A stretch of DNA of 64,000 nt from Frateuria sp. Soil773 (GCF_001428405.1 NZ_LMSL01000018.1:11311-75310); one strand, 5' to 3'. Counted from the first letter of the stretch, positions 41,461 through 50,632 are shown. A program made the numbers and translations. The notes: generated by a model from the letters alone, not told the origin.

Positions 41461-42416
41461 GCCGCCGGCTCCGTCGCCGCGCGCGCATCGTCGGGGGCAT
41501 GCGTGGCGGCGACGAAGACGTCCTCCAGGTTCGGCCTGACAGGCTCGACCTTCGCCTCGATGCCGGCCTGCGACAGCGCGCTGCCGATGCGTCCGGCGAC
41601 ATCGTCGCCATCGTCGGCCAGCACGCGCAGGCTGGCGCCGATCTGCGCACAGGAGCGCACGCCGTCGAGGCGTTCCAGCGCCCGCTGCGCCTTCCGCGGC
41701 GCCTCGCATTCCACCTGCAGTACGCGTCCGGGCAGGGCATCCATCAGTTCGCGCGGACGGCCTTCGGCCATCAGCCGGCCGCGCTGCAGGATCGCCAGGC
41801 GGTGGCAGCGCTCGGCCTCGTCCATGTAGTGGGTGGAAACCAGCAGGGTGGTGCCGGCGTCGGCGAGCGCGAACAGCGCGTCCCAGAAGTCGCGCCGCGA
41901 CTGCGGATCGACCGCGCTGGTCGGTTCGTCCAGGAACAGCAGCTCGGGACGGTGCAGCACCGCCGCGGCCAGCGCCAGGCGCTGCTTCTGGCCGCCGCTC
42001 AGGGTGCCGGCGAGTTGCGCGCGCTGTTCGCCCAGGCGGTAGACCTGCATCAGCTCATCCAGCCGCCGGCCGGCCGCTGCGCGGTCCAGCCCGTGCACCT
42101 TCGCCACGAAATCGAGGTTCTCGGCCACCGTGAGGTCGTCGTACAGCGAGAACTTCTGCGTCATGTAGCCGATCCGCCGCCGCAGCGCCTCGGCCTCGCG
42201 CGGGATCGCCAGGCCGAGCACGCGGATCTCGCCTTCGCTGGGCAGCAGCAGTCCGCACAGCATGCGGATGGTGGTGGACTTGCCGCAGCCGTTGGGGCCG
42301 AGGAAGCCGAACACCTCGCCGCGGCGCACGGCGAGGTCGAGATGGTCGACCGCGACCAGCGCGCCGAAGCGGCGGGTCAGCCCGTGCGTCTCGATCGCGG
42401 TTTCAGCGTCGCTCAT
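41457..42416 (-). CDS. ABC exporter ATP-binding protein
   Basis: A 319-residue ATPase with Walker A GPNGCGKST, the Q-loop in YMTQKFSLYDDLTV, signature LSGGQKQRLALAAAV, Walker B LLFLDEPTSAVDP and the switch His in STHYMDEAERC. The C-terminal extension of about 80 residues resembles the regulatory tail of ABC-2 drug exporters. It sits between the membrane-fusion protein and the permease and overlaps both by a few bases. Confidence 0.92.
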   Translation of the reverse strand: MSDAETAIETHGLTRRFGALVAVDHLDLAVRRGEVFGFLGPNGCGKSTTIRMLCGLLLPSEGEIRVLGLAIPREAEALRRRIGYMTQKFSLYDDLTVAENLDFVAKVHGLDRAAAGRRLDELMQVYRLGEQRAQLAGTLSGGQKQRLALAAAVLHRPELLFLDEPTSAVDPQSRRDFWDALFALADAGTTLLVSTHYMDEAERCHRLAILQRGRLMAEGRPRELMDALPGRVLQVECEAPRKAQRALERLDGVRSCAQIGASLRVLADDGDDVAGRIGSALSQAGIEAKVEPVRPNLEDVFVAATHAPDDARAATEPAA

Positions 42417-43371
42417 CCGGTGCCTCGGCGTGGCAGGGCAGGCCGGCCGGCAGCCGGCGCGCGGCCACGCCCTGCAGCACCAGCTCGGCGCGGTACGACA
42501 GCCGTGAGGCGTCGTCGCCGGTGAGCGCGTAGTACGGCGTGAACGCCGGCTCGCTGCGCACGCTGCGCACCACCGCGTCGAACGGCGCATCCACGCCATC
42601 GACGTGGACCGGCAGGTGCTGGCCCGGCTGCAGCGAACTGCGCAGGCGCTCCGGCACGTAGATCCGCGCGTACGGCTCTTCGCCGGCGAGCAGGCTGAGC
42701 ACGGTCGCACCCATGGGCGGCTGGTCGCCGAGCCGGAACGGCAGCGCATCGACGCGGCCGGCGCGCGGCGCGCGCACGTCCAGGCGCTCGCGGGCGACGG
42801 CGAGCTGGCGGGCCTTGGCCTGAGCACCGGCCAGCGCCGCCTCGGCCTGTTCCAGTTGCTCCGGCCGGGTGCCGTGCAGCAGTTCGGTGAGCTGTGCGCG
42901 CGCGGCATCCGCGCTGGCCTGCGCCATCCGCAAGGCGGTGGCGGCATCGTCGAGCTGCGCCTGCGCGATGGTGCCGCTGCGGCGCAGGGCGAGCGCGCGC
43001 TCGTGCGCGCGGCGGGCATTGGCGGCATCGCTGTCGGCACGGGCCAGTTGCGCGCGGCTGGCGTCGATGGTCTCGATGCGCGCGCCGTGGCGCAGTTCGT
43101 CCCGTTGCGCGCCGAGCCGCTGCACGTCGGCGCGGGCGGCCGCCAGTTCGGCGTCGGTGCGGCGCGGATCGAGCTGCAGCAGCAACTGGCCGGCCTGCAC
43201 CGTATCGCCTTCCTTCACCGCCAGCGCGATCACCGGCTCGGAGGCTTCGGCCAGCACGTTCACGCGGTCCCATTCCAGGGTGCCGGGCATGTCGGCCGGC
43301 GCCTGGCGATGGCAGGCGGCAAGCAGCAGCGCGGCCGCGCACGGCAGCCAGCGGCGGTCAGTTCGAGGCAT
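42403..43371 (-). CDS. HlyD-family membrane-fusion lipoprotein
   Basis: A 322-residue periplasmic adaptor with a lipoprotein signal (AAALLLAAC, Cys about 20), a long coiled-coil hairpin (residues about 75-180) and a barrel domain with APRAGRVDALPFRLGD. It joins the ABC-2 pump to an outer-membrane channel not encoded here. Its start overlaps the TetR gene end by 14 bp, so the regulator and the exporter form one transcriptional unit. Confidence 0.88.
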   Translation of the reverse strand: MPRTDRRWLPCAAALLLAACHRQAPADMPGTLEWDRVNVLAEASEPVIALAVKEGDTVQAGQLLLQLDPRRTDAELAAARADVQRLGAQRDELRHGARIETIDASRAQLARADSDAANARRAHERALALRRSGTIAQAQLDDAATALRMAQASADAARAQLTELLHGTRPEQLEQAEAALAGAQAKARQLAVARERLDVRAPRAGRVDALPFRLGDQPPMGATVLSLLAGEEPYARIYVPERLRSSLQPGQHLPVHVDGVDAPFDAVVRSVRSEPAFTPYYALTGDDASRLSYRAELVLQGVAARRLPAGLPCHAEAPDERR

Positions 43372-44026
43372 GGGGTGGCTCCAGTCCGCTGCCCAGCAGG
43401 GCGAGCACGTGGCGGCTCAGGGTCTCGGTGTCGATGTCGGCGCTGTCCGGCAGCCGCCGCCATACCGGCGCGGCGGCGAGCGCGAAGATGGTCAGGCCGA
43501 CCAGCGACACCAGCAGCAAGCGCGGATCGAGCCCGGGATTGAGCAGGCCCGCGGCCTGTCCCCGCTGCACCAGCTCGCGCAGGCGCAGGGCGATGCCGGG
43601 CGCGATCCGGGCCAGCAGGTGTTCGCGCAGCAGGCCCTCCTCGGCGAGGATCTCGCGCACCCACAGCGGCGGCAGCCACGGCGTCGCCGATACCGTGGCG
43701 AGGATGCCGGCCGCAAGCCGCCGCAGCGCCTCGCGCGGATCGGCGCTGTCGATCTCCCCGAGCGTGCCGGCCACCCGCTCGACCAGCGGCTGCAACCGCT
43801 CCTGCACGACCGCGCCGATCAGCGCGTCGCGGCTGTCGAAGTAGTAGTGCAGCAGGGCCGGCGTGACGTGGGCGCGGCGCGCGATCGCGTTCAGCGGCGT
43901 GGCGGCGATGCCGCGCTCGCCGAACAGGTCCAGAGCGGCATCGAGCAGGCGCTGGCGCTGCTCGCCGGATTTCGCTGCGGGCGGGCGGCCGCGGCGGCGC
44001 GGGGGGCGTGGAGTGCGGGTTGCCAT
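43358..44026 (-). CDS. TetR-family repressor of the ABC exporter
   Basis: A 222-residue TetR regulator. The helix-turn-helix is in the ATPLNAIARRAHVTPALLHYYFDSRDALIGAV region (residues about 42-73), preceded by a very basic N terminus (RPPRRRGRPP). The C-terminal ligand domain is hydrophobic. As first gene of the exporter unit, with a palindromic site just upstream, it is presumably an autorepressor that responds to a substrate of the pump. The inducer is unknown. Confidence 0.9.
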   Translation of the reverse strand: MATRTPRPPRRRGRPPAAKSGEQRQRLLDAALDLFGERGIAATPLNAIARRAHVTPALLHYYFDSRDALIGAVVQERLQPLVERVAGTLGEIDSADPREALRRLAAGILATVSATPWLPPLWVREILAEEGLLREHLLARIAPGIALRLRELVQRGQAAGLLNPGLDPRLLLVSLVGLTIFALAAAPVWRRLPDSADIDTETLSRHVLALLGSGLEPPHASN

Positions 44027-44043
44027 GCCGGCACATTATTTAA

Positions 44044-44063
44044 ATTTGAATTCAATTTCAAAT
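44044..44063. promoter_or_regulatory. palindromic operator candidate of the TetR regulator
   Basis: ATTTGAA / TTCAAAT arms of 7 bp with a 6-bp spacer (44044-44063) lie 18 bp upstream of the TetR ATG (44026, minus strand). The stretch is AT-rich within GC-rich DNA. Position and symmetry suit a TetR operator. Confidence 0.5.
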
Positions 44064-44188
44064 CATGGCCACGAAGCGGGGAGACCGGCTGGCCGCACGG
44101 TTGCAAGCCTTCTCGAAAGCCGATTTCCGGCGTTGCGGCCTGCCGGGCCGGGACGCGGTCGCGTTATCGCAACCGGCCAAAAGCTCCG

Positions 44189-45520
44189 CTACGGGCGATC
44201 GCCTTTGTCCGCCGCGCCGTCCTGGTGGCGCTGCCACAGGTAGCGCGGCAACTGGCGGCTGCGGAACTCCGCCAGATCCACCCCCGACGGGTAGCGCCCG
44301 CCCTCCCGGCACAAGGCCAGACGCAGGCCGCGGCGATAGCGGCAGCGCACGCTGTGCATGCGCCTGCGGCGGCGCAGCGCGGCCACCGCGGCACGGCGAC
44401 GGCGCCCTTCCTCGCGCTGCTCGTCGGTAGGCGCGGCTTCCTCGTCCGGCTCGGCCTGCCGGGCCCGCAGCTCGTCGAGCCCGTCGCCGGTGCGCCGGGT
44501 CGCGGCCTGGCCTTCCCGGCCGATCGCATCGATCCGGCCCAGCCGGTCGTTCACCAGGCTGACCTGCATGCTGCGCCCGGCGCCCAGGTCGATCACCCGG
44601 CCGGCGCGCAGGCTGGCGGCCTGCGCCGCCAGCGCCTGCGGATCGATGAAGCCCGGTCCCTGCGGCATCGACGACGAGGAGGCCATCATGCTGCCGCCCA
44701 GTTGGGCCACCAGCAGCGCCATGATCTGCAGCTTCGCCTCGTCGTTGCCGGCGGCCACCGGCACGACGCTCCAGCTCGCCGAGGGCGACACACTCCAGCC
44801 GCCCTGCAGCGGCATTGCCTGGGTCACCGGCGGCGCACGGTCCGTGCCTGACGGTGGTGGCATGGGCGGCGGTGGCGGCAGCTGGCGGTCGTCGGTGCGC
44901 TGGCTGTTGGCGGCCTGCATCAGCAATCCGGCCGCCTGTGCATAGCTGAGCGCCTGGCCGGCGCCGTTCGCGCTGCCCGCACCGCCCGCGCCGCTGGCCA
45001 GTTGTACGCCATAGCCTGCGGGGACGGCAGCGGCATTGCCCGCCGACGGATTCGCCGCCAGCGGCACCGCCCGGCCGGCCGTGGCGATGCCCGCGTCGTT
45101 CGCCGGCTGGCCGGCCAGCCGCACGTCCACCTGCTGCGGCGACGTCGCCAGCACCACCGTGAAGCTGCGCGGCAGCGCAGGCGCGGACGGCAGCTCGTGC
45201 CAGTTCTGGCCGGGCGGCGGGTCGCGCGGGACCTGGCCGCGGTTCGCCTCGCTGCCATCGTCGTGCGGAACCTGCCCCGCGCCGGCAGGCAGGTTCAATT
45301 GCATGCCCGGCGTGAGCGGCGTATCGGCGCGCAGTCCCGGGTTGACCCCGAGCAGGGCGTCGACCGTGAAGCCCAGGGTCCGCGCCAGCCCGCCAACCGT
45401 ATCGCCGGGCGACATCGCGTAGCGGAACGGCATGCCGTCGCCACCGCCGTAATCGCCCCGGTGGCCGCGCAGGCCAAGCATCGACAGATCGTGCGACAAG
45501 TGCGATGACAGCCAGCCCAT
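44189..45520 (-). CDS. LysM-domain protein at the end of the type III operon
   Basis: A 443-residue protein not matched to a known type III component. A LysM-like domain is near the N terminus (residues about 34-78: YAMSPGDTVGGLARTLG...GVNPGLRADTPLTPGMQLNLP). A long low-complexity region rich in Ala, Gly, Pro and Ser follows. A strongly basic region near the C terminus (residues about 375-410) is dominated by Arg runs such as RRRRRMHSVRCRYRR. No signal peptide or membrane helix is apparent. It starts 13 bp after sctP ends and is the last gene of the operon. LysM modules usually bind peptidoglycan. A role in crossing or anchoring to the wall is inferred. Confidence 0.6.
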   Translation of the reverse strand: MGWLSSHLSHDLSMLGLRGHRGDYGGGDGMPFRYAMSPGDTVGGLARTLGFTVDALLGVNPGLRADTPLTPGMQLNLPAGAGQVPHDDGSEANRGQVPRDPPPGQNWHELPSAPALPRSFTVVLATSPQQVDVRLAGQPANDAGIATAGRAVPLAANPSAGNAAAVPAGYGVQLASGAGGAGSANGAGQALSYAQAAGLLMQAANSQRTDDRQLPPPPPMPPPSGTDRAPPVTQAMPLQGGWSVSPSASWSVVPVAAGNDEAKLQIMALLVAQLGGSMMASSSSMPQGPGFIDPQALAAQAASLRAGRVIDLGAGRSMQVSLVNDRLGRIDAIGREGQAATRRTGDGLDELRARQAEPDEEAAPTDEQREEGRRRRAAVAALRRRRRMHSVRCRYRRGLRLALCREGGRYPSGVDLAEFRSRQLPRYLWQRHQDGAADKGDRP

Positions 45521-45533
45521 GGGAATGCCTCCG

Positions 45534-46265
45534 TCAGCCGAGCAGGATCGGGTCGATTTCGAGCGTGCCGAGGTTGCCGGCGGCGAACCGCTCGATCAGT
45601 TGCGGCGCGCCGTCGACCAGGGCGCGGTAGCTGTCCGCCGAGCGCGTGTCCGCACGCAGGCGCCAGCCCTGTTCGGTGCGGCTCAGCCACAGCTCGGTGC
45701 CGGGCAGCACGTCGTCCTTCAGCGTGAGCATGATCTCGCGCGTCTGCGCCGAGCTGCGCGAGCTGGCGTCCGGCACCAGCAACTGCTTCACGTGCCGCTC
45801 GATCAGCTCGGCCAGCGCCGGCGCCAGCATGGCCGGGCCGGCCGCGGCCGGCTGCTGCGCGGCATGCAGGATGACCTGCTGCGCCTGCTGCTGGAACTGC
45901 AGGCCCACCGGCAGCCCGCCGAGCGATTGGCCGTCGCCCTGGCCCTGCTGCTGCCCGTCGCCGTCCCGCCCGTCGTCGTCGCCCCGCGGCGGCACGAGCG
46001 GCTTGCCGTCGGCGGCGCCGAGCTGGCTCTGCAGAAGCTCGCGCAGGGCCTGCTCGTCGGGCGATGCTTTCCTGCCGGTGCCGCCGGCCGTCCCGGCGAC
46101 CTCTTCGTCGGGCGTGTCGCCGCGCTTTTCCATCAGCTTGCGGAAGCGCGGGGCGTCCTCGCGCTCGCGCGCCGGATCGGCCTTGTCGCGCTGCTTGTGC
46201 GTCGCCTGCCGGGCGGCGGCGGCATCGCGCGAAGAAGACGATGATGAAACGGATTCACCGTGCAT
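45534..46265 (-). CDS. sctP: type III secretion needle-length regulator SctP-like protein
   Basis: A 243-residue protein with a disordered, Ser/Gln/Asp-rich N-terminal half and a conserved C-terminal domain (EIMLTLKDDVLPGTELWLSRTEQGWRLRADTRS). That domain resembles those of HrpP/HpaP/YscP-type switch proteins. Such proteins set needle length and switch the export gate by contacting SctU. Its place directly after sctO, as in other clusters, supports the call. Sequence divergence is normal for the family. Confidence 0.75.
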   Translation of the reverse strand: MHGESVSSSSSSRDAAAARQATHKQRDKADPAREREDAPRFRKLMEKRGDTPDEEVAGTAGGTGRKASPDEQALRELLQSQLGAADGKPLVPPRGDDDGRDGDGQQQGQGDGQSLGGLPVGLQFQQQAQQVILHAAQQPAAAGPAMLAPALAELIERHVKQLLVPDASSRSSAQTREIMLTLKDDVLPGTELWLSRTEQGWRLRADTRSADSYRALVDGAPQLIERFAAGNLGTLEIDPILLG

Positions 46266-46275
46266 GGTATGGCCC

Positions 46276-46764
46276 TCAGCGTGCCGGCGCCTGGTGCAGC
46301 AGCAGCTCTTCCAGGCTCTGCTCCTCGCGCCATTCGATGCGGTTGCGCGCCTCGCGCAGCCACCCTTGTTTCAGTTCGCCCACCGCGTCGAGCTTGCGGC
46401 GCGCCTGCCGCCACGCCGCGGCGGCCGCTTCCAGTTCGGCCGCCGCCTCGGCGCACTCGCGCTCGCGCTCGGCCAGCACCAGCCGGCTCGCGCCGATGCC
46501 GTGGTCGAGCAGGGCCAGGTGGCGCTCATAGCGGGCCATCGCCAGCGCGGTGGGCACGCCGTCGTCGAAGAGATCGCGCCATGAGGAGGTGGCGAACGAT
46601 TGGCGGTCGGCCTGCGCCTGCTCCAGTTGCGCCTGCGCCGCGGCGCGCTGCCGCTCGGCCTCGTCGTGCCGCGCGCGGCAGCGCTGCAATGCCGACTCCA
46701 GCGCGCGCAGGCGGATGTCGCGTACGTGGCGCAGCGGTTCCAGCGGGAATTGGTTCGTACTCAT
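46276..46764 (-). CDS. sctO: type III secretion stalk protein SctO-like
   Basis: A 162-residue, largely helical protein rich in Ala, Glu, Arg and Gln, forming a long coiled coil as expected of YscO/HrpB7/FliJ-type stalks that connect the ATPase to the export gate. There is little linear conservation in the family. The assignment comes from size, coiled-coil character and position immediately after sctN and before sctP. Confidence 0.75.
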   Translation of the reverse strand: MSTNQFPLEPLRHVRDIRLRALESALQRCRARHDEAERQRAAAQAQLEQAQADRQSFATSSWRDLFDDGVPTALAMARYERHLALLDHGIGASRLVLAERERECAEAAAELEAAAAAWRQARRKLDAVGELKQGWLREARNRIEWREEQSLEELLLHQAPAR

Positions 46765-46780
46765 GCGCTTCTTCCGTCTT

Positions 46781-48121
46781 TCACGTGCATGCCGTGCTCA
46801 GCCGGCTGCGCGTCGCGGCGAAGTCGGCCTGTTCGTGGGTGCCCTGGCGCAGCAACTGGTTGATCGCCTCGATCCGCGCGATCGCGGTATCGGCATCGGC
46901 ATCGCCGCCGGGCTTGTACTCGCCCAGTTGCAGCAGCATCTCGATCTCGCGGTACTTGGCGAGGTAGCGCCGCAGCAGGCCGGCGGCGCGCTGCTGCGCC
47001 GGCGCGGCGACGCGCGGCATCAGGCGGCTGGCGCTGGCGAGGATGTCGATCGCCGGGTAGTGGTTGGCCTGGGCCAGCTTGCGCGACAGGTAGATGTGGC
47101 CGTCCAGGATCGAGCGCACTTCCTCGGCGATCGGGTCGGTGCCGTCCTCGTCTTCCATCAGCACGGTGTAGAAGGCGGTGATCGCCCCCTTCTCGTTGGT
47201 GCCGGCGCGCTCGAACAGGCGCGGCAGCGCGGAGAACACCGACGGCGTGAAGCCGCGCCGCGACGGCGGCTCGCCCATCGCCAGGCCGACGTCGCGCAGT
47301 GCGCGCGCGAAGCGGGTGACCGAATCCATCATCAGCAGCACGTTCATGCCGCGGTCGCGGAAATACTCGGCGATGGCGGTGCCGAGCCAGGCGACGCGGC
47401 TGCGCTCCAGCGCCGGGCGGTCCGACGTGGCGACCACCACCACGCTGCGCTTCAGGCCTTCCTCGCCGAGGCTGTCGTGCAGGAACTCGCCCACCTCGCG
47501 GCCGCGCTCGCCGACCAGCACGATCACGTTGACCTCGGCCTGCGCGTTGCGCGCCAGCATGCCGAGCAAGGTGCTCTTGCCGCCGCCGGCCACGGCGAAG
47601 ATGCCGGTGCGCTGGCCGCGGCCGATGGTCAGCGCGGCGTCGATTGCGCGCACGCCGGTCGGCATCGCCTCGTCGATCGCGCGGCGCCCCAGCGGGTTGG
47701 GCGAGGGCGCGTACAGCGGCACGCGCTCCACGCCGGCCAGCGGGCCGAGCCCGTCCAGCGGCTCGCCGTGCGCGTCCAGCACGCGGCCGAGCAGGCTCAG
47801 GCCGGCCGGCGCGGTGGCCTGCTTGCCGGTGGCGGTGACGATGGTGGCGCTGGAGATGCCCTCCAGCGGGCCCAGCGGGGTCAGCAGGGTCTGCTGCTGC
47901 GACACGCCGACCACCTCGGCCGGCAGGCTGAAGCCGGTATCGGGCTGTTCCAGCAGGCACAGCTCGCCGATCGCCGCGCGCACGCCGGTGGCGCGCACCA
48001 GGGTGCCGTAGGCCTCGGCGACGCGGCCCACGCGCTGCAGGGTGTCGCGCCGGCTCAGCGCACGCAGCAGCGGGTCGTCGCCCGTCGGCAGCGGCTGGAA
48101 TTCAGGCGTCTGGACGGCCAT
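46781..48121 (-). CDS. sctN: type III secretion ATPase SctN
   Basis: A 446-residue F1-alpha/beta-like ATPase. Walker A is AVAGGGKSTLLG at residues about 176-187, and the NVIVLVGERGREV and VLLMMDSVTRFARALRDVGLAMGEPPSRRG regions are diagnostic of HrcN/YscN/FliI. The N terminus starts MAVQTPEFQPLPTGDD. It energises substrate unfolding at the sorting platform. Its start overlaps the sctL end by 20 bp. The cluster has a secretin, so this is not the flagellar FliI. Confidence 0.96.
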   Translation of the reverse strand: MAVQTPEFQPLPTGDDPLLRALSRRDTLQRVGRVAEAYGTLVRATGVRAAIGELCLLEQPDTGFSLPAEVVGVSQQQTLLTPLGPLEGISSATIVTATGKQATAPAGLSLLGRVLDAHGEPLDGLGPLAGVERVPLYAPSPNPLGRRAIDEAMPTGVRAIDAALTIGRGQRTGIFAVAGGGKSTLLGMLARNAQAEVNVIVLVGERGREVGEFLHDSLGEEGLKRSVVVVATSDRPALERSRVAWLGTAIAEYFRDRGMNVLLMMDSVTRFARALRDVGLAMGEPPSRRGFTPSVFSALPRLFERAGTNEKGAITAFYTVLMEDEDGTDPIAEEVRSILDGHIYLSRKLAQANHYPAIDILASASRLMPRVAAPAQQRAAGLLRRYLAKYREIEMLLQLGEYKPGGDADADTAIARIEAINQLLRQGTHEQADFAATRSRLSTACT

Positions 48122-48740
48122 GCCGGCCTCCGCTGGCCTGCTCGGCGGCGGCGAGGATCACCCGCGCCTGGTCGAGCTGTTCGTTGAACCCGGCGCGCAC
48201 CACGCCGCCGGCCGATTCGATGATGCAGTCGAAGCGGTCCAGCTCCGGGTCGCCGATGATCTCGGTGTCCGGCGCCACTGCCGCGCCCAGCGCGGCGACC
48301 TCGGCGCGCGCCTGCTCGGCCACGTCCGGATGCACGCGTACCAGCAGGTGAGGCTCGAACACCAGCTTCTGCATCGCCTCGGCGACCAGCGCCGCGACCA
48401 GCCGCTCGGCGCCCAGCGCCGGCGCGATGTGCCGCACCACGCCGATCGCGATGTCGCCGGCGCGGCGGCGCAGGTCGGCGGTGGCGGCAGCGCGCGCCTC
48501 GGCCAGTGCCTTCAACGCGTTCGCGCAGTCGCGCAGGCCGCGCTCGCGCCCTTCCACCAACCCCTCGTGGCGCGCCTGCGTGCGGATCTGCTCGACCTCG
48601 GCCTCGGCCTGGCGCAGCAGCGCATTGGCCTGCTCGACGATCTGCTGCGCCTGCTCCAGCGGCGTCCACGCCGACGCCGGCACGACGCCGGCATCGAGAT
48701 AGAGCCGGAAGCGCTCGCGGTCGGTGACCAGTGCGTTCAT
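48102..48740 (-). CDS. sctL: type III secretion ATPase regulator SctL
   Basis: A 212-residue FliH/YscL-type stator protein. A long acidic-basic helix (AQQIVEQANALLRQAEAEVEQIRTQARHEGLVEGRERG) is followed by a V-ATPase-subunit-E-like C-terminal domain (DTEIIGDPELDRFDCIIESAGGVVRAGF). It binds SctN and links it to SctQ/SctK. The start is ATG at 48740, overlapping the sctK stop by four bases. Confidence 0.88.
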   Translation of the reverse strand: MNALVTDRERFRLYLDAGVVPASAWTPLEQAQQIVEQANALLRQAEAEVEQIRTQARHEGLVEGRERGLRDCANALKALAEARAAATADLRRRAGDIAIGVVRHIAPALGAERLVAALVAEAMQKLVFEPHLLVRVHPDVAEQARAEVAALGAAVAPDTEIIGDPELDRFDCIIESAGGVVRAGFNEQLDQARVILAAAEQASGGRHGRPDA

Positions 48741-49420
48741 GCCGCCGGCTCCGCTTCGTCGTCGCCGGCAACTTCCGCGGCGAGGCCGACGTAATGCGCC
48801 AGCCGCTGCGCCACCGCGTCGGCCGGCAGCCAGCACTCGCGCGCGCACGGCTCGGCCGGGATCGCCGCATAGGCCAGCCCCAGCCGCGCCGCCAGCACGC
48901 CGCCGGCGCGCTCGGCATGGCCGAGGAATTCGATCTTGCCCCGCTCGAACAGCGACGAGCGCAGCGCCGCGGCGTCGTGCCCGCAACGCTGCAGCAGGGC
49001 GTTGCCCATCAGGCGGATGGTCTCCGAGGCGCGGCCGCGCCAGGGGTCGGCCGCCTGCACCAGGCGCCACAGCTCGGCGCCGACCGCCTCGCGCAGGAAA
49101 AGCACCGCGTTGCGCTCCAGCACCACGCGCAATGCCGGCGCCAGCGACAGCGCGCCGAGCTCGCGGGTGAAGTCCATCAGCCGCGGCTGCGGCCACAGCA
49201 GCCAGGGCTGGTCGTCCTGCCAGGCCTGCCAGCGCTCCTGGTCCGGCTCGAACAAGGCCGGCGCGCGCGCCAGGGCGGCGCGGGTCAGGTGGCGGCGGCC
49301 GAGCGCGGAATGGCGGGCACGCTCGTGCAGCGCCGCCGGGAAATTGCCGCAATGCTGCGGATGCAGGCCGTCGAGCAGGGCCTGCGCATGGCACTGGCGC
49401 AAGGCGCGTTCAGCGCTCAC
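48737..49420 (-). CDS. sctK: type III sorting-platform protein SctK-like
   Basis: A 227-residue protein without strong motifs. Its context (between sctJ and sctL), size, and Trp/Leu-rich helical character fit the YscK/HrpB4/PscK family, which caps the cytoplasmic pods under SctD. The C-terminal ECWLPADAVAQRLAHYVG segment resembles the family end. It overlaps sctJ by 11 bp and sctL by 4 bp. The identification is mainly by synteny. Confidence 0.65.
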   Translation of the reverse strand: MSAERALRQCHAQALLDGLHPQHCGNFPAALHERARHSALGRRHLTRAALARAPALFEPDQERWQAWQDDQPWLLWPQPRLMDFTRELGALSLAPALRVVLERNAVLFLREAVGAELWRLVQAADPWRGRASETIRLMGNALLQRCGHDAAALRSSLFERGKIEFLGHAERAGGVLAARLGLAYAAIPAEPCARECWLPADAVAQRLAHYVGLAAEVAGDDEAEPAA

Positions 49421-50222
49421 CCGGCACCTCGCGGCGGCTCAGCGAACGGGTCTGCCGGCCCATCAGCGCATAGCGGTTGCGCCACAGCAGCACGCCGGCA
49501 AGGACCAGCGCCAGCACGGCGAAGCCGATCAGCAGCAGCGAGGCGACGTCGCCGCGCATGCTGCCTGCGAGCACGCCGCCGCGCGTCGCGGTGGGCGCCA
49601 CCTCGGTCGGCGTGCGCTGGAAGAACTGTACGGTGACCCGGCTCGGGTCGGTGAGCCCCTCGGTGCCGTTCATCACGATCGACTTGATGTCCGGCGCGCG
49701 GCTCTCGATGCCGGCATTGGGCCGGGCGATGATCATCACCGCCGCCGAGCCGACCGGCGGCTTGTCGGCGATCGGGTCCTTGTCGGGGATCGACAGGCTG
49801 ACCGAGGCGTCGACCACGCCGTCGAGCTTGCGCAGCGCGCCGGCCAGCAACTGCTCGCGGGCGTAGATGAAGCGCTGCTTGTCCTCGGTCGGCGAGGAGA
49901 CGAAGCCGTCCTTCTTGAACAACTGGCCGACGCTGTCGGTGCTCTGGCGCGGCAGCCCGGCGTCGTTCAGCACGGCCACGGCCGCCGGCATGTCGCGGCG
50001 GTCCAGCACCACCTGCCAGCCGTCGCCGCGCTCGGCCGGCTGCTTGCCGGCATCGATGCCGTGGTTGAGCAGGGCCGCCACCACCTCGTTCGCCTGCTGC
50101 TCGTCGAGCTTGGAATACAGCACGTCGCGGGCACAGCCGGCCAGCAGCCCGAGCACGAGCAGCAGGGCCGCCAGCCGCCATGGCCGCGACAGGGAACGAG
50201 GCATCGTCCAGCTTTTCACCAT
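49410..50222 (-). CDS. sctJ: type III secretion inner-membrane ring lipoprotein SctJ
   Basis: A 270-residue lipoprotein (signal LLAGCARDVLYSKL, Cys about 30) of the YscJ/HrcJ/FliF family. The ring-building domain has EQQANEVVAALLNHGIDAGK and the VLNDAGLPRQ pattern, and VVDASVSLSIPDKDPIADKPPVGSAAVMI follows. One C-terminal membrane helix is present (VASLLLIGFAVLALVLAGVLLW). The start at 50222 has GAGG upstream; a second Met at 50204 is possible. It lies 8 bp after sctI. Confidence 0.95.
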   Translation of the reverse strand: MVKSWTMPRSLSRPWRLAALLLVLGLLAGCARDVLYSKLDEQQANEVVAALLNHGIDAGKQPAERGDGWQVVLDRRDMPAAVAVLNDAGLPRQSTDSVGQLFKKDGFVSSPTEDKQRFIYAREQLLAGALRKLDGVVDASVSLSIPDKDPIADKPPVGSAAVMIIARPNAGIESRAPDIKSIVMNGTEGLTDPSRVTVQFFQRTPTEVAPTATRGGVLAGSMRGDVASLLLIGFAVLALVLAGVLLWRNRYALMGRQTRSLSRREVPGER

Positions 50223-50230
50223 GTCGATCC

Positions 50231-50632
50231 TCAGGACTGCTGGCGGAACAGTTGCTGCACGCCTTCCGAACTGCGGTTGGCGACGTTCGAGGTGAGCTCG
50301 GCCTGGAACACCAGCTCGTGGCACTTCAGCGTCATGTCGATGATCTGGCCGGGCGAGAGGTCGCGCGAGTTCGCCTTCATCGCCTCGGACAGCTTGCCGA
50401 GGCGGCTGGCCTGGCCGTTGAGCGAATCGAACTGGCCGAGCACCGCCTTGAGGCTGGGCGACAGCTCGTGCGACACCGGCGTCACCGCCTCGGTGGCGGC
50501 CGGCTTGGGCGCGGCGTCGGCGAAGCTCTGCTTGAACTTGGCGACGTCGTCGAGATGCGCCGGCGCCGTGTTCGCCGCCGGCGTGGCGGCGAAGTTGGCG
50601 ACGCTGAGCATCTGGGTCGGGAGCACATTCAT
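50231..50632 (-). CDS. sctI: type III secretion inner-rod protein SctI
   Basis: A 133-residue protein resembling HrpB2/YscI inner rod subunits. An N-terminal disordered part rich in Ala and Pro is followed by a conserved amphipathic C terminus (LSPGQIIDMTLKCHELVFQAELTSNVANRSSEGVQQLFRQQS). The small size and location directly before sctJ are standard. The rod connects the inner ring to the needle. Expected to be an early secreted substrate. Confidence 0.85.
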   Translation of the reverse strand: MNVLPTQMLSVANFAATPAANTAPAHLDDVAKFKQSFADAAPKPAATEAVTPVSHELSPSLKAVLGQFDSLNGQASRLGKLSEAMKANSRDLSPGQIIDMTLKCHELVFQAELTSNVANRSSEGVQQLFRQQS

